A DNA stretch of 64,000 nucleotides from Nemophila menziesii (taxonomy: Eukaryota > Streptophyta > Magnoliopsida > Boraginales > Hydrophyllaceae), in contig JARWIR010000018.1 in NCBI GenBank assembly GCA_029959085.1, positions 3,596,001-3,660,000 on the forward strand, read 5' to 3'. The position numbers were made by a program, and so were the translations under genes. Below the pieces are notes generated by a model. The model did not search any database and had not been told where the DNA came from. It was given only the letters and a program-made list of their open reading frames with translations. Positions 33,901 through 44,841 of this stretch are shown here, piece by piece; the first letter of the stretch is position 1, and the number at the start of each line of letters is the position of its first letter.

Positions 33901-36375
33901 GGCAAGATGCCTATGTTTCATAGTTCCGGAATTTAAAGCAGCTACGGTTTCGGTTAGTTCTTCCATCAATTCCGGTAAGTCAAGTGTTAGGGCTGCTCGC
34001 AAGATATCATTAAAATTCATACAATCAAACGTTTCTTGCGTAGCTAAATCAAGTATATCCATGCGGAAACACTCTTCAGGAATATCTGGAAACTTCATGG
34101 CCCTAAACACGTTGAACTTTATCGTCTCGTCTTGGATTCGCATAGTTAATTCGCCGTTTTCTACATCAATAACAGTACGCCCCGTGGCTAGGAATGGTCG
34201 ACCCAATATTATGGGGACATTCCTATCCGCGTCGTATTCAAGAATAACGAAATCAACTGGAAAGATTAACGTACCTGTCTTGACGAGGACATCTTCAATT
34301 CGTCCCTCTGGATGAGCGAGGGATCTATCAGCCATCTGTAGGATCATGGAAGTTGGTCTAGCGTTTCCTATCTTCAATTTTTCAAAAATTGACTTGGGCA
34401 TCAAATTGATACTCGCGCCCAAATCACACAAAGCTTTTCCTTGCCACTCATTACTAATAGAAATAGGAATAGTGAAACTCCCAGGATCAAGTAGTTTAGG
34501 TGGCAACTTACTTTGGCATATAGCGCTGCATTCTTCTGGCAATCCTATCATCTCATTCTCACAGTATGGTCTCTTGTTGGTAATGGCTCTTTTCAGAAAT
34601 TTAACGTACTTCGGAACATCGTGTATAGCATCTAAGAACGGAACGTTAATATTGAGACCACGTACCATATTCAAGAACTTCTGATATTCGGCCATGTCTC
34701 CTTTCTTCTGAACTCTTGAGGGAAAAGGTGGAGGAGGACGGGTTTCTGTAACATCTTTGGATTTTGGCTTCTCCGGAATCTTCTCCACTTTCACTATTTC
34801 GGGTTCATCTTCTTTTTCTTCCACCTCTTTTGCCGGTTTCTCTTTCACAGTTGTTTCTTTTTCTTTTATTACTGGAAAAGGAGGTGGAGCGAGTTTCTTA
34901 CCACTTCGAAGTGTTACTGCATTACATTCTTCTCTCTGCTTAGGTTCTTCAGTATCACTCGGTAATTGTCCTTGCTGACATTGATTTAATTGCTTATTTA
35001 TCTGAGCCATTTGAGTTTCCATCAACTTAAGTGTTGATGTGGTAGACTGTTGAATGTTGATTAGTGTTGTTAAGGTTTGCTGAACATCTAGAGCACCTTC
35101 TTGAGGTTGAGCAGGTAAAGCTTTCTGGTTCATGGTTTCGGTGTAGGCATCTTGAGGAGGTTGTCTCTGAGCTTGATGTCCGTATGCTTGTCCACCTTCA
35201 TAGTTGTTCTGAGGTCTTGGTTGAAAGTTGTTTCCTTGGGGGCGTGGTTGATATGCATAAGTTGGATTAGCAGCCCCATTTGGATTTGAATATTGGAAAC
35301 CCGGATGGTTTCTGTTCGGTTGATAGCCTTGACCATTTGAATTGTAATTTCCTCGGTTGGATACGAACATTACGGATTCTGGATTGTTTTGACAGGTCTC
35401 CCAATCATGATCTTTGTTACCGCAGTTAGAACATCCATAAACTTCTTGTGTAACATTAACATCTGCTCTTCTACCAGTAGCACCTTTTGTAACAGCTAGA
35501 GTAAGCTGTTTCAGTTTGTTTTCCATGGTGGTGAATTTTTCTTCAATTGACGCAGTATTTCCACCTCGAACAAGTGTTCTTACAGTGTTCCAACCAAGTT
35601 CATTTGTTACAGTTCTATTCAAAATAATCTTTGCATGAACTGGTTGTACCTGTAGGAATCCACCACCACAAAGCAAGTCTAGATCCTTTCTTGAAGAGCC
35701 AACAAGTCCTCGGTAAAATATCTTCATTTGTTGAACTTCTGTGAGGCCATGATCAGGGACTCTTCGTAAGCAAATCTGAAATCTCTTCCAACTTCTACCC
35801 AAAGTCTCGTCTTCCTCTTGTTTGAATGATGTTATTTCAACTTGCGCATCTAATCTCATGTTTGCTGGGTAGTATCTATCGAAGAACGCGGTTTGTAATG
35901 CGTCCCATGTTGTAATTGTTCCGGGTTCTTGAGAATCATGCCACTCACTAGCTCCATCAATAACAAAGTATCTAAAATGAGCAAAATACATTTGCTCTTT
36001 AGTTACTCCTTGCGTAATATACGAATCGCAAATTTGCATGAACTTCTGTACAGCACAGATTGGATCTTCGGTAGGTGCTCCTCGGAAATTGCCATAACTC
36101 TGAAGCTGAGATAACATACCAGGATCGGGTCTGAATCTCTCGACATTAATATTTGCAGGGCCAATTCCGAGGGCAGGAGCTCGAAACGGAGCTTCTGCAG
36201 GGCCATTGACGAACCACGGATCATTGTTTTGAGGAGCAGCTGGGTTGAGTTGACCAGCCATTGTTTCTCTTGCTAATTGCTCCTCTGACTCTTTTGCTTT
36301 AGCGTCTCTCTTTCTTTTGTTTACTTCACGAACTAGGCTTTCGGGATTTGCAAGAATCACGATATCTTCACGCAT
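30910..36375 (-). pseudogene. Gypsy-2 gag-pol polyprotein, one nonsense codon
   Basis: About 1,820 codons form one frame from ATG 36375 (MREDIVILANPES); the open frame upstream to 36486 is leader. Gag includes FRGAPTEDP and a CCHC-like knuckle (CSNCGNKDHDWETC). Protease: CDLGASINLMP. RT: YCFLDGYSGYNQI, GLCNAPATFQRCM and catalytic FMDDFSVFG. RNase [24 protein letters not shown] and TDHSAIKYL. Integrase: an HH-CC zinc region ending [23 protein letters not shown] and [10 protein letters not shown] with the DDE residues, and a C-terminal GPFVV region. The sole lesion is TAG at 32992-32994 in RT, where Trp (LNWEKC) is expected; both sides share the frame. The protein would copy and integrate the element. 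Confidence 0.95.
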
Positions 36376-36495
36376 AAACCAAAACCTGTAAACCTGAGAA
36401 AGAAAGACAACCCAAAGCGTAAAACTGAAAAATAAAACTAAAACTAAACTAACAATTAAACTACTAAAGATTAACACCGGGGTCACACGCTACCG

Positions 36496-36512
36496 TCCCC
36501 GGCAGCGGCGCA
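36496..36512 (-). promoter_or_regulatory. Gypsy-2 primer-binding site (tRNA-Asp type)
   Basis: On the minus strand, TGCGCCGCTGCCGGGGA follows the 5' LTR by seven bases. It is the LTR A site with one G missing near the start (TGGCGCC to TGCGCC). Confidence 0.8.
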
Positions 36513-36519
36513 AAAAACT

Positions 36520-38278
36520 TGGTGGGTCCTGGGGTGTTATAAAATTAAGTGCAAAATAAGAGGAACCACTTAACCGCAAGTGTACGGTTGTCCCAAGTAA
36601 TATATGATAATCAAGTTCATTCTCAGGGACGGATTAGGTTCAACCCAAATATTAATCAGATAGTAGAGATAATTGCTAAACAGAAAAGAAAAGATAATAA
36701 TTTTTGTTTGGTTTTTGTAAAATAAAAGATGCAAATAAAATAAAGACTAAATTAACTAAACAGAAAGGAAATAAAGCAAATAAAAGACTAACTTTAGATA
36801 AGAGATATACTTGATCCTCGCAAGGGAATCCACCTAATCAATGTAATCTATGCTATGTTTAAGGGCAGAATTGGAATTATAATATTAGTCGGGACTCTAA
36901 TATCTCCTAGCCCCCTGTCGGGTGGACCTAGAAGCTATCCTAAAGGATCATAAACACCTGCATGGTCGAATATGGCTTTTCGGATGATAAGATTTTACCT
37001 CTTTGGCTATGTAACTAGTTAAGCCTGTCGGTCAATAACGGACATTACACGGGTATTACCTAGATCTGTATTCAAACCCCCCTGTCGGATGATCACTTCG
37101 CCACTAAAGTGAATAGCCCAAATACTAAAAGCTAATTCTAGTTGTTCCTAAAAGAATTAGTAATGAGAACAAAGTAATATCCAATACCTAAAACTCAATT
37201 CAATTTAAATCTACCAATCCCAAATTCAAAACATAGAAAACATTAATTAAGGTTCATCCCTTTTATGCGATTCTCAAGTATAAAGAAATTTAGCTCATGA
37301 TGGAATTAAAAACTAACATTAAATAAAAGGAATTCATGTTCAAATACAAAACATAAATGAAAAACCTAAAGGGTAGAATGACTATGGATGGAAGAACAGG
37401 ATTCCTCCAGCTTCTAGCTTCTTCTCTCCTTCGTGCTCTGACTTGAAAACCTTAAGCCTCTTGTTAATTCTCGGAAGTGTGTGAAAGTAGGAGTTTAAGG
37501 GTGTATTTATAGGTGTTGGAGGAACCTAGGTCGAATTTTGCTTGGAGTGGAAGACAAGTCAAAGACTCTCAAATTCGTAGCTCTTAAAATATAAGATTCT
37601 GCTGATTTGATTTGGTCATATTTTTTTCAATACTTATCCGTTTGAGAAGTTCCAATATATGAAACTGCTTGTCTTAGAAAGCTCTTTCTATTGGTGCAGA
37701 CCACTCGTCCAGAATCCATGCCAATCTTTTATTATGATTTAATCTCTAAAACGTGGCTGAATTTCAGATTTCAAAAGGCAGCTTTATCTTTTCCTCCTTT
37801 GAATAAATCTTTCCTAAATCTTCTTATTTCCATGTAAATCTTCTTTCCTTTCATCTTTATCTTGACTTGGCCTCTAAGTAATTACCATTTATCTTTAAAA
37901 GCTTCACATTAAATAAATAATTAAACCGCATATGCTTAAAAAGAATAAATCAATAAATCAAGAAATCGAAAAAGGAAAGTGCACTCTAAAAATAGAAACT
38001 AGACTAGAAATCACTTCCTAACACTCTAAAATACACTAAGACTTTATTCTCACTTTTTCTCCTTGGATTGGTCTTTCATGAAATTCAAGAACCAATTAAC
38101 TTTGCATTAAAAATAGTCAAATTTAGGCACAAAAGCTCAGATTCTGCAATTAGTTAATTTCCAAGGGGAGAAAGTGTAATATGATCAAATAAGCTTAAAA
38201 GTCTATTAAACAAGTCATTTATTCACCTAAAAGGATGTCTCAAAGGGGCTAATAATTAGAACAAATCGGGAGACATCA
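36520..38278 (-). repeat. LTR C, 5' copy of Gypsy-2 (1,759 bp)
   Basis: This is the partner of 26286-28045 with the same ends. The terminal fold-back has one more mismatch (GATGTCTC with GAGACATC), and the conserved motif at 36615-36632 carries one change (GTTCATTCTC). Confidence 0.95.
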
Positions 38279-38283
38279 AAAAG

Positions 38284-38922
38284 TCCTAAAATCTAAAGGA
38301 TATGGCTTATAACGTGTTTCAATAAAAAGGCTTTAGAAAGGCTAGAAGGGGCTGAGAAGGATATAGCATATAAAATCAAAAATCACAAGGTGAGAAGGTA
38401 TAAAAAGGCTTCAAGGGCTTCAAAATATGAAAGAACCGCCTTAATCACTTTCTACACTATGTAATTTCAAAATTTTCTTACCTTTAGCACTTTCATCAAA
38501 TGGTTTTTCAACTAGCTTGGATCTCATGGCCTACACACTTCTCAAGGTTCCCTGAGATCGAACATACTTTCTATCGCATTGCTCACTAATATTTTCTTTA
38601 CTATCAACGTGTGTTTTCCTGCAAATACTCAAATCATACAAATACATAGCTCATAAACATATTACTTACTATCATTAATCTACTGAGCTTATGCTTTCAA
38701 GCTATTAAACACACTCTACATCTAATTCCCATGTATCAAAAATTTTAATTTCACCCAAAATAGAAAAATGGGAGATGAGAGACAACGAATCCCCACACCC
38801 CCAACTCAAAAATGAGCCGTGTCCCCACGACTCGAAAAAGACTCGAAAAACAGAAATTAAAATTAGCAGATAAAAGCATATTTACAGAAATGGTAAGAAA
38901 GAAAGAGAACATACTCTCGAGG
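38284..38922 (-). other. Gypsy-3 3' non-coding region, right part
   Basis: No gene is seen. It continues the sequence broken at 26285 and contains PPT-like CACCCCCAACTC and the CGACTCGAAAAAGACTC block, as in Gypsy-2 and the LTR A element. Confidence 0.7.
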
Positions 38923-40116
38923 CTATTGCCTCGCATCATTGATATCCAAGGTTGGAATTGCTGGACCTTTTGTTAATTGCTCAAGGAGTTTCATGATGTG
39001 CACTTGATTAGCGTTGATTTGTGCCACATCATTGATTAAGGAAGTTTGAGCTGCTTCAAATTTCGTTAAACGCTCCTCCATCTTCTCTTGCCAATTTTCC
39101 TCCTTTTCTTCCTTCGAGACTTGCGTATAACCCGCTCTTCGAAGACTTTCTTTCATCCAAGCGTTATCAATATAACTCATTTTGAACTCGAGTTTCTCCT
39201 CTTCACCCAATACTACATTCGCTTTTCGCACAAGACACGTGATCATAGTTGGAAATTTAACATTATAAACTGATTTAGGAGAGACCGAAAATCGTATCAC
39301 CTCCTCATAGATCAACTGCGCCACATCAACTTCTTCTCCTCTCAAAATACAGTCCAACAGTAGCGCGTTCTTCATAGTCACATCCAAAGTTTGTGTGTTT
39401 CCAAAGATATTAGGGATAAGGAAATTGTGCCAAATTCGCGCATCCGCTTGAAGATATTTGTAAGGCCAAGGTGCCTTCAATTCTCCCTTATGTGATTGCA
39501 CTTTCTCTTTGTCTAAAACATGCTCAAAAAGTAATTCCTCATCAAAGATCTTTCGCTTAGCAACTACTTCTCCAAATTTTCAAAAATCTTTCAGTTTATT
39601 AAACTTGAAGTGGTTCCTAATCTCCTCAACTGTGAAAGGAACTATCTTTCCTCTAATCGGAACACCATCACTATCTCGGCTAAAGAGGCCTAAATAGAAC
39701 TCCAAAACTAATTCAGGACATAATTCAGAACATCTTACCATGAACGTAGACCAACCCAATTTCTCACCAAGCTCTAAGAATCTCTTGTATTCTCCATCTC
39801 TAATTTCTTCCTTGAATACTTTCTCATAGGCAAAAGGTAGTTCTTTTAATTGTTTCTCTGCAGAAATCTTCAAGGCCTTTGAAGTATCCACTTTCTCTAT
39901 AGGTATAAGATCTTGTTGAGGTTGTGTTCTCTCCTTTGTATAATAATAAAGCTTTTTACCATTACGATCATACGAAGGTTTCCCAATCTTCACTTTCTCT
40001 TTACCCTTTGATTTAGAACTAGCACATTTGTCAATTGATTTCTTCTTGTTTAAATCCACTCCCTTGTTACTCTTCACCTCCCTCTTGTTAGCTATGATTG
40101 TTGTTCTATTAGTCAT
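38923..40116 (-). pseudogene. Gypsy-3 extra ORF, Athila-type plant transposon domain (Transposase_32-like)
   Basis: A frame of about 400 codons on the minus strand from ATG 40116 (MTNRTTIIANKRE) is broken once by TGA at 39580-39582; both halves share the frame. It has a basic Lys/Ser-rich N-terminus, a folded central part (GWSTFMVRCSELCPELVLEF; GVPIRGKIVPFTVEEIRNHF; WPYKYLQADARIWHNF) and a C-terminal coiled segment (EKMEERLTKFEAAQTS). The VPFTVEEIRNHF region with an upstream Y/F-rich core resembles the domain annotated as putative plant transposon protein in Athila-type elements. Its biochemical role is not known. Gypsy-2 keeps only the ends of this ORF. Confidence 0.65.
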
Positions 40117-40554
40117 CCTCAATTAACCCCCAACTCAAAGCTTTAGCAACCTTGAAATTTAAACTCTTGAATTAATGGTTGAACAAGCTTGATTTGGCTT
40201 AGGAAATATGAATTGATGATTAATCTCTATGAGGGTGAGGTGGATTTGTAATGGGTTGGCTTGGATTTAAGAAATTGTAGGATGAATTTTGAAAATTTGG
40301 CTCTTTGATTCTTCAATTTGAATGGATTTGGTGAGGATTGGGTGTTTGATTCTCTCTTGTAATGATGTGGAGAGAAGGTTTGATGTGTTTTTCTTGATGA
40401 TTGGGTAGTGTTTTGGTGATTGGTGAAGGTTTTGATGAGCTTCAATGGAGTTAGGAGAGTTGTGGAGAGAAGAAAGAGGGTTTGGGGTTATAAAATTCGG
40501 AACTACAAGCATAATACCTCCTTTATACACAAATCCTGTAACTTTCTCTCTCTC

Positions 40555-40960
40555 TGGCGGCGCTGCGGACTACCCCTGCGGACCATGGGGTGCACCGCAG
40601 GGTAGTCCGCGACATCTGATGCTCGAAAATTTTTGCTCACTGGATTGGACCCGTGGTAGGACCCCGTGGCACGTGTTTTTGACTCGCGGACTAGGGTCCA
40701 GTGTACCGGAGGGTACCCCGCGGCATCTGTAGCTAACTCCGTCAAAATACCCGTGGTACCTACCCCGTGGTACCTACCCCGTGGCACGCGTTTTTGGGGA
40801 GCGGACCATGGTGCGGTATAGGGGGTAGTCCGCGGCATGATTTTTTCTGGTTTCTGGATCAAACCCGCGGTGCAACCCGTGGTACGGGTTTTGACCACGC
40901 GGACCACCCCTGCGGACCATGGGGTAGTCCGTGGGGTAGTCCGCGGGGTGCATTCTTGCG
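40555..40960. repeat. GC-rich self-complementary island of Gypsy-3
   Basis: It is built from units like those in Gypsy-2 (CCCGTGGTACCTACCC, CCGTGGCACGCGTTTTTG, GGGTAGTCCGCG). At 40564-40611, GCGGACTACC, then CTGCGG, is followed by CCGCAG, then GGTAGTCCGC, giving a 16-bp stem with one bulge. Open frames on both strands here are compositional. Confidence 0.75.
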
Positions 40961-41092
40961 CTCCAAATTTTTTTTTTCCTCGCGTTCCCTAACTTGATTT
41001 CTCCGATTCCTACACACCAAAAACACTAATACCTTCCTCAAATATACATTATCAACTATAAACAACTAAAATAAACTTAAACTAAAAACGTA

Positions 41093-41167
41093 AAAGACAT
41101 GAAAACATAAAAAAAACTACGGGTTGTCTCCCGTACAACCCGTAGTTTTGTATGTTTTCATGTCTTT
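41093..41167. repeat. Long hairpin after the Gypsy-3 coding region
   Basis: AAAACTACGGGTTGT (41113-41127) and ACAACCCGTAGTTTT (41135-41149) form a perfect 15-bp stem with a 7-nt loop. The flanks AAAGACATGAAAACAT (41093-41108) and ATGTTTTCATGTCTTT (41152-41167) extend it by 16 bp after a small internal loop. It contains GGGAGACAACCC, a motif also present after the coding region of the LTR A element (21152-21166), where it is not inverted. Confidence 0.9.
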
Positions 41168-41190
41168 CAAAGTTAGACGTGTTACCTCTG

Positions 41191-43258
41191 TCAAGATTTG
41201 CGAATATAGCCTCCCCAACAACGAGTAAGGCTATGAACGTCAACTAATCTGCGCTTGACCCCAGTTTTGGGGCGAATTTCTATCACCTTGGCTGAAACAA
41301 CCTTAGTGACAATGAATGGTCCCATCCACGAGTCTTTGAAACTTCGTGTCCTGTTCTCGCGTTTGTGGGCTTTCCATAGGACTTCATGGCCAACCCCAAA
41401 CTCAATGTTTGGCTCAGTATCCACAGGTTTTAAGTGGATCTCCTCAGGAGGGACTTTGTGATGTGAAAGACTGTGGATGATAGGCACGGTGGGATCCAAC
41501 TTCCTTGGTTTCTTACCCAATACATAGAAGGTCTCGGATACATTCTTAGCATGAAGGGTGATGGTCCCATCTTGAAAGTTGATCACACTTTGACTTGTGG
41601 CCATGAAAGGCCGTCCAAGTATGATTGGAACCTGCTTATCTGCATCAAACTCAAGAATAACAAAGTCAGTAGGGATGGCGATATTACCTGCACGGACTAA
41701 GACGTCCTCCACTGTTCCCCATGTCCTCTTCACTGAGTTGTCAGCAAACTGCAACTTCACTGGAGTCTTCTCTGATTTCTGAAGTCCAAGTCTTTCGAAC
41801 ACGGACTTAGGCATAAGATTCACACCAGAACCCACATCGTACATAGCTTTCACCTTGAGCATACCATGTAATTGAATAGGAAGGTTGAAACTTCCCGGAT
41901 CTTTAAGCTTTGTAGGCAGCTCTTTCTCACTTCTTCTTGAAACCCTCAGGTTCTCTCTCGGGATCTCTACACTCGCCTCTTTCTCAGGAATAACCTGCGT
42001 ATAAACTTGTTGCGGTGGAAGTCCTTTCTTCGCAATCTCAAGCATTTGGGCGTTGATATTTTCAGGTTGGTACGCCTCTACAAATGTCTTGAGAACAGTG
42101 TCATCTTTAGGATTTGTATCAGGAATAGTTGATGACACTGGTTGAAAAACAGGTGGCGATTCCACCTTCTCTTCTTCTTTCTCTTCTAGCACAGCAGGTG
42201 CCACTTCATCTTTCGATTCCTCCTTTGAGGCTTCTTCCTCTTTCTCTTTAGCCAACTCAGCTGCATATTCCACTACCGATCGAATCTCCTCTTGCACCTT
42301 CCTTAGTAACTCTATGAACTCGTCCTTCTCTTGATCGTCCTCCACATAAACTTCAGAATAGTCAAATTCCTCGGGGCTAGACTTGGTTGGTTCTTCTTCA
42401 ATACTGGGAACTTCCACGGCACTAATGGCAGCATGTGGTGCTTCCTCTTTTGTTTTTTTTGATCTCAAGACATATAGCCTTGCAAGATTCGAACCCATCA
42501 TTGTCTTCACCTCCTTCGATTGCCTTTACTTCCTTTTGTTCTACAACACTTGTTAACACTTTGTTTAACTGTGTCACTTGAGTAGTTAGCATTTGAAGTA
42601 TGGCATCATGTCCTCTAACCTTCTCGTCTTGAGCATTAAGAGTTGTGTTCAAACGGTCTAGAGCTTGTACTATCTGTGTATTGTCCATAGATCCTTCTTG
42701 TGGATATTGAGGTAAAGCTTTCTGCTCTAATGAATCGGTATAGGCGTCTTGAGCAGGTTGTTGTGGAGGAGCAGGTCTATTCTGATATTGGTTTTGGTAC
42801 TGACCTCTCTGTTGGTAAGAGTTGTTCTGGGGTCGTGATTGATATTGACCAGGATTAGCGGCCCCTTGTGGATTTGAATACTGCATACCCGGATGGTTGC
42901 GATTGCCCCATCGGTTGGATATAAAGTAAACAGATTGCGGATTTGATTCGCACTCTTCCCATACATGATCGTTACCTCCACATTGTTGACAACCTTGTGC
43001 TTCTTGTACTACCTTTGTGGCGGCTAAATTCTTCTCCATCGCGATTCTCAGCTCCTTGATTTGATTTTCTAATGAGGATATTTGAGCTGAGTTCGCAGTT
43101 TCTGCATCTAAACGAAGCGTTCCTCGGGTCTTTGCTGCAGAAGCTCGCATTGAGGGCCAACTTCTTTCTTGTTCCATAATATTCTTTAACACCTCAGAAG
43201 CTTCATTATGATTCATGGACACAAAATTACCCTTTCCAATGTTATCCACCTCGGGTCT
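41191..43258 (-). pseudogene. Gypsy-3 gag-protease joined to an integrase tail
   Basis: From the junction with LTR A at 43258, gag reads RPEVDNIGKGNF, then ERSWPSMRAS, a CCHC-like knuckle (CQQCGGNDHVWEEC) and a Gln/Pro/Asn-rich stretch. A frameshift near 42480 leads into 42510-41191: an acidic Glu/Lys-rich linker, then protease (MYDVGSGVNLMP; VPIILGRPFMAT). The frame then passes directly to an integrase-type C-terminal segment (HEVLWKAHKRE; MGPFIVTKVVSAKVIEI) and stops. RT, RNase H and the DDE core, present in Gypsy-2, are skipped without breaking the frame. The protease site has Asp-Val-Gly in place of Asp-Leu-Gly-Ala-Ser. Confidence 0.85.
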
Positions 43259-44836
43259 TGATGTCTCCCTAATTGTTCTTATATTAGACCATTGGGAGAC
43301 ATCATTTGTTATGTTTAATTGAATATTTTGATAGACTTTTGAGTTAAATATGCAATGATCTGAATTTCCTCTTTTATTTCTAGTATTTTTAATTTATTAA
43401 ACTTTTGCGCGTAATCTTGTGTATTTCAGTGAAAAGTTTGTAGGTTTTGAATATTAGCTAGGAGAGAAATTCGAGAAGAAAGTCAAAGATCGTGATATGG
43501 AGTCAAAGTTTAAAGATAAATCCCGAAAAGAATTATATTTTGAAGCTGCAAATCTGGAAAACAGGCCAAAGATTGCTCATTTCGAGACACTTACGAGTTG
43601 ATTTAGCCGCTGACCTTTGTAAAGATTATGTTCCTTATCGAGTTACGGAAATTTAGCAAGTGAGTTGAGGTCAATCGGGGTTATAACGAATCGGCTAGAG
43701 CTGTTTTAGTGGAGGTGGTGCAGCAGTTAAGGGATTTGGGCTTGATTAGTGGACTTGGACTTTTTATTATTCACTTAATCCCTAATTAAAAGCCCATTCC
43801 GAATTTGAGCTTATAAAAGGAGCTTTTGACTTCAGTTTTACACACCTCTCATTTTATTCTTCAATTCAAATCATCCTTAGAAGAGAGTGTCCGGAGAAGA
43901 AGCAGAAGCAAGGAAAAGAAGAAGCCAAGAGCTGGAGACTGACTGTATCTCCATTTCGCAGCCAAACCAATTCCAGAATTAGGTTTCTCTGTATTTTCTT
44001 TCTGTAAAACAATATGAGTTTTATTATTTTTAATTTGGTTTTATTTTCTATTAGCATGAGCTAATTTCTTCTTAGTGCTTGAGAATGCATAATGGGTGAA
44101 TCCCTATTCTGTTGTATTTCATATGCTTGAATTTGGGTTTTAATTAATTAAATCAAATTGTGTCTTTTACAGTTTTCTGTAATTTGTGATTATTTACTGT
44201 TCTTAGAGTCATGAACTAATAATAGGTTTTAGTATCTAAGCTATTCCACATAGTGGCGTGTGGATCATCTTGACGGGGGGTTTAGGTGCAGAATTAATTA
44301 CATGATATAAAATAGAAACTATTTGACTTTGACGAGCATAGTTAATTTTATGGCCAATGAGGTAATTTTAGCTTAATCATTCGAAAGTGGATCATATTTA
44401 CCCTGACGGGACTAGTGACACTCTAGAATAGCTTTGTAGTCCACCGTGACGGGGGTACAGAGATTCTTGAATCCCGACCAATGTCAATTGACCTATTTGA
44501 CCCTAAAACAACATATGATATGAAATAGAATTAGGAGGATCCCTTGCGTTTCTCAAGTACTGCCTTCTCATATTTGCGTCTTACCTGCATTTACTTGCGT
44601 CCTATTATTTACTTGTAACTTTACTTTAGTCTTTCATACTTAGAATTGATACAAAACCAACCAATCAATATTGCTTTCATAAGTGCAATCATTCATTGAC
44701 TGATAAGCATTGTAGTTAACCATACCGTCCCTGCAAACGATCATGTTATCACTATTACTACTTGGGACAACCGTACACTTGCGGTTGTGGTTCACTTACT
44801 TATTGCATTATTTTTAGAACACACAAAGGACCACCA
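43259..44836 (+). repeat. LTR A, 3' copy (1,578 bp)
   Basis: This is the right end of the composite, with the same TG...CA ends and terminal fold-back (43259-43269 with 43294-43304). GGGTCT, the end of a PPT, lies directly before it at 43253-43258. It is followed by ACCAT. Confidence 0.93.
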
Positions 44837-44841
44837 ACCAT

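Larger units (their letters stand above)
26286..38278 (-). mobile_element. Gypsy-2: nearly intact Athila-like Ty3/gypsy retrotransposon
   Basis: The element is 11,993 bp with LTRs at 26286-28045 and 36520-38278 and a perfect AAAAG duplication at 26281-26285 and 38279-38283. Minus-strand order is 5' LTR, tRNA-Asp-type PBS, gag-pol in one frame, a GC-rich island, a short extra ORF, a long 3' non-coding region, PPT and 3' LTR. RT lies before integrase, which defines Ty3/gypsy. The PBS, the FMDDFSVFG RT motif and an ORF after pol point to the Athila group. By eye the LTRs differ at about 20 of 1,760 positions, so insertion is fairly recent. Only one stop codon breaks gag-pol. Confidence 0.93.
38279..43258 (-). 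mobile_element. Gypsy-3: 5'-truncated, non-autonomous Athila-like element
   Basis: The minus-strand order is truncated gag, protease, integrase C-terminal tail, hairpin, GC-rich island, extra ORF, 3' non-coding region (interrupted by Gypsy-2), PPT and LTR B. RT, RNase H and the integrase core are missing without any sign of another insertion. The 5' LTR, PBS and the gag N-terminus are also missing, because gag runs straight into LTR A at 43258/43259. Its pieces are 38284-43258 and 25331-26285, plus LTR B. Confidence 0.85.
18771..44836 (+). mobile_element. Composite 26-kb Ty3/gypsy insertion bounded by LTR A
   Basis: LTR A copies at 18771-20364 and 43259-44836 (TG...CA, same orientation) are flanked by a perfect ACCAT duplication (18766-18770 and 44837-44841). 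A tRNA-Asp-type primer-binding site follows the left LTR, so the outer element is on the plus strand. Its own interior (20365-23805) holds only a small broken ORF and non-coding DNA. From 23806 to about 43258 the contents are minus-strand: LTR B, Gypsy-3 parts, and Gypsy-2 inserted within them. Without that block the outer element would be about 6.6 kb with no gag or pol. Confidence 0.85.

Noticed and set aside
36376..36486. Hydrophobic N-terminal extension of Gypsy-2 gag as a signal peptide
   Set aside because: It is leader DNA between the PBS and the gag ATG that stays open by chance. The gag-like sequence starts at 36375.
38923..40116. Extra ORF as an envelope gene
   Set aside because: No signal peptide, transmembrane segment or cleavage site is visible. 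Athila elements are sometimes called env-bearing, but this ORF does not support it.
40445..40997. Several overlapping open frames on both strands in the Gypsy-3 GC island
   Set aside because: Same reason: compositional, repetitive, no domain, not kept in Gypsy-2.
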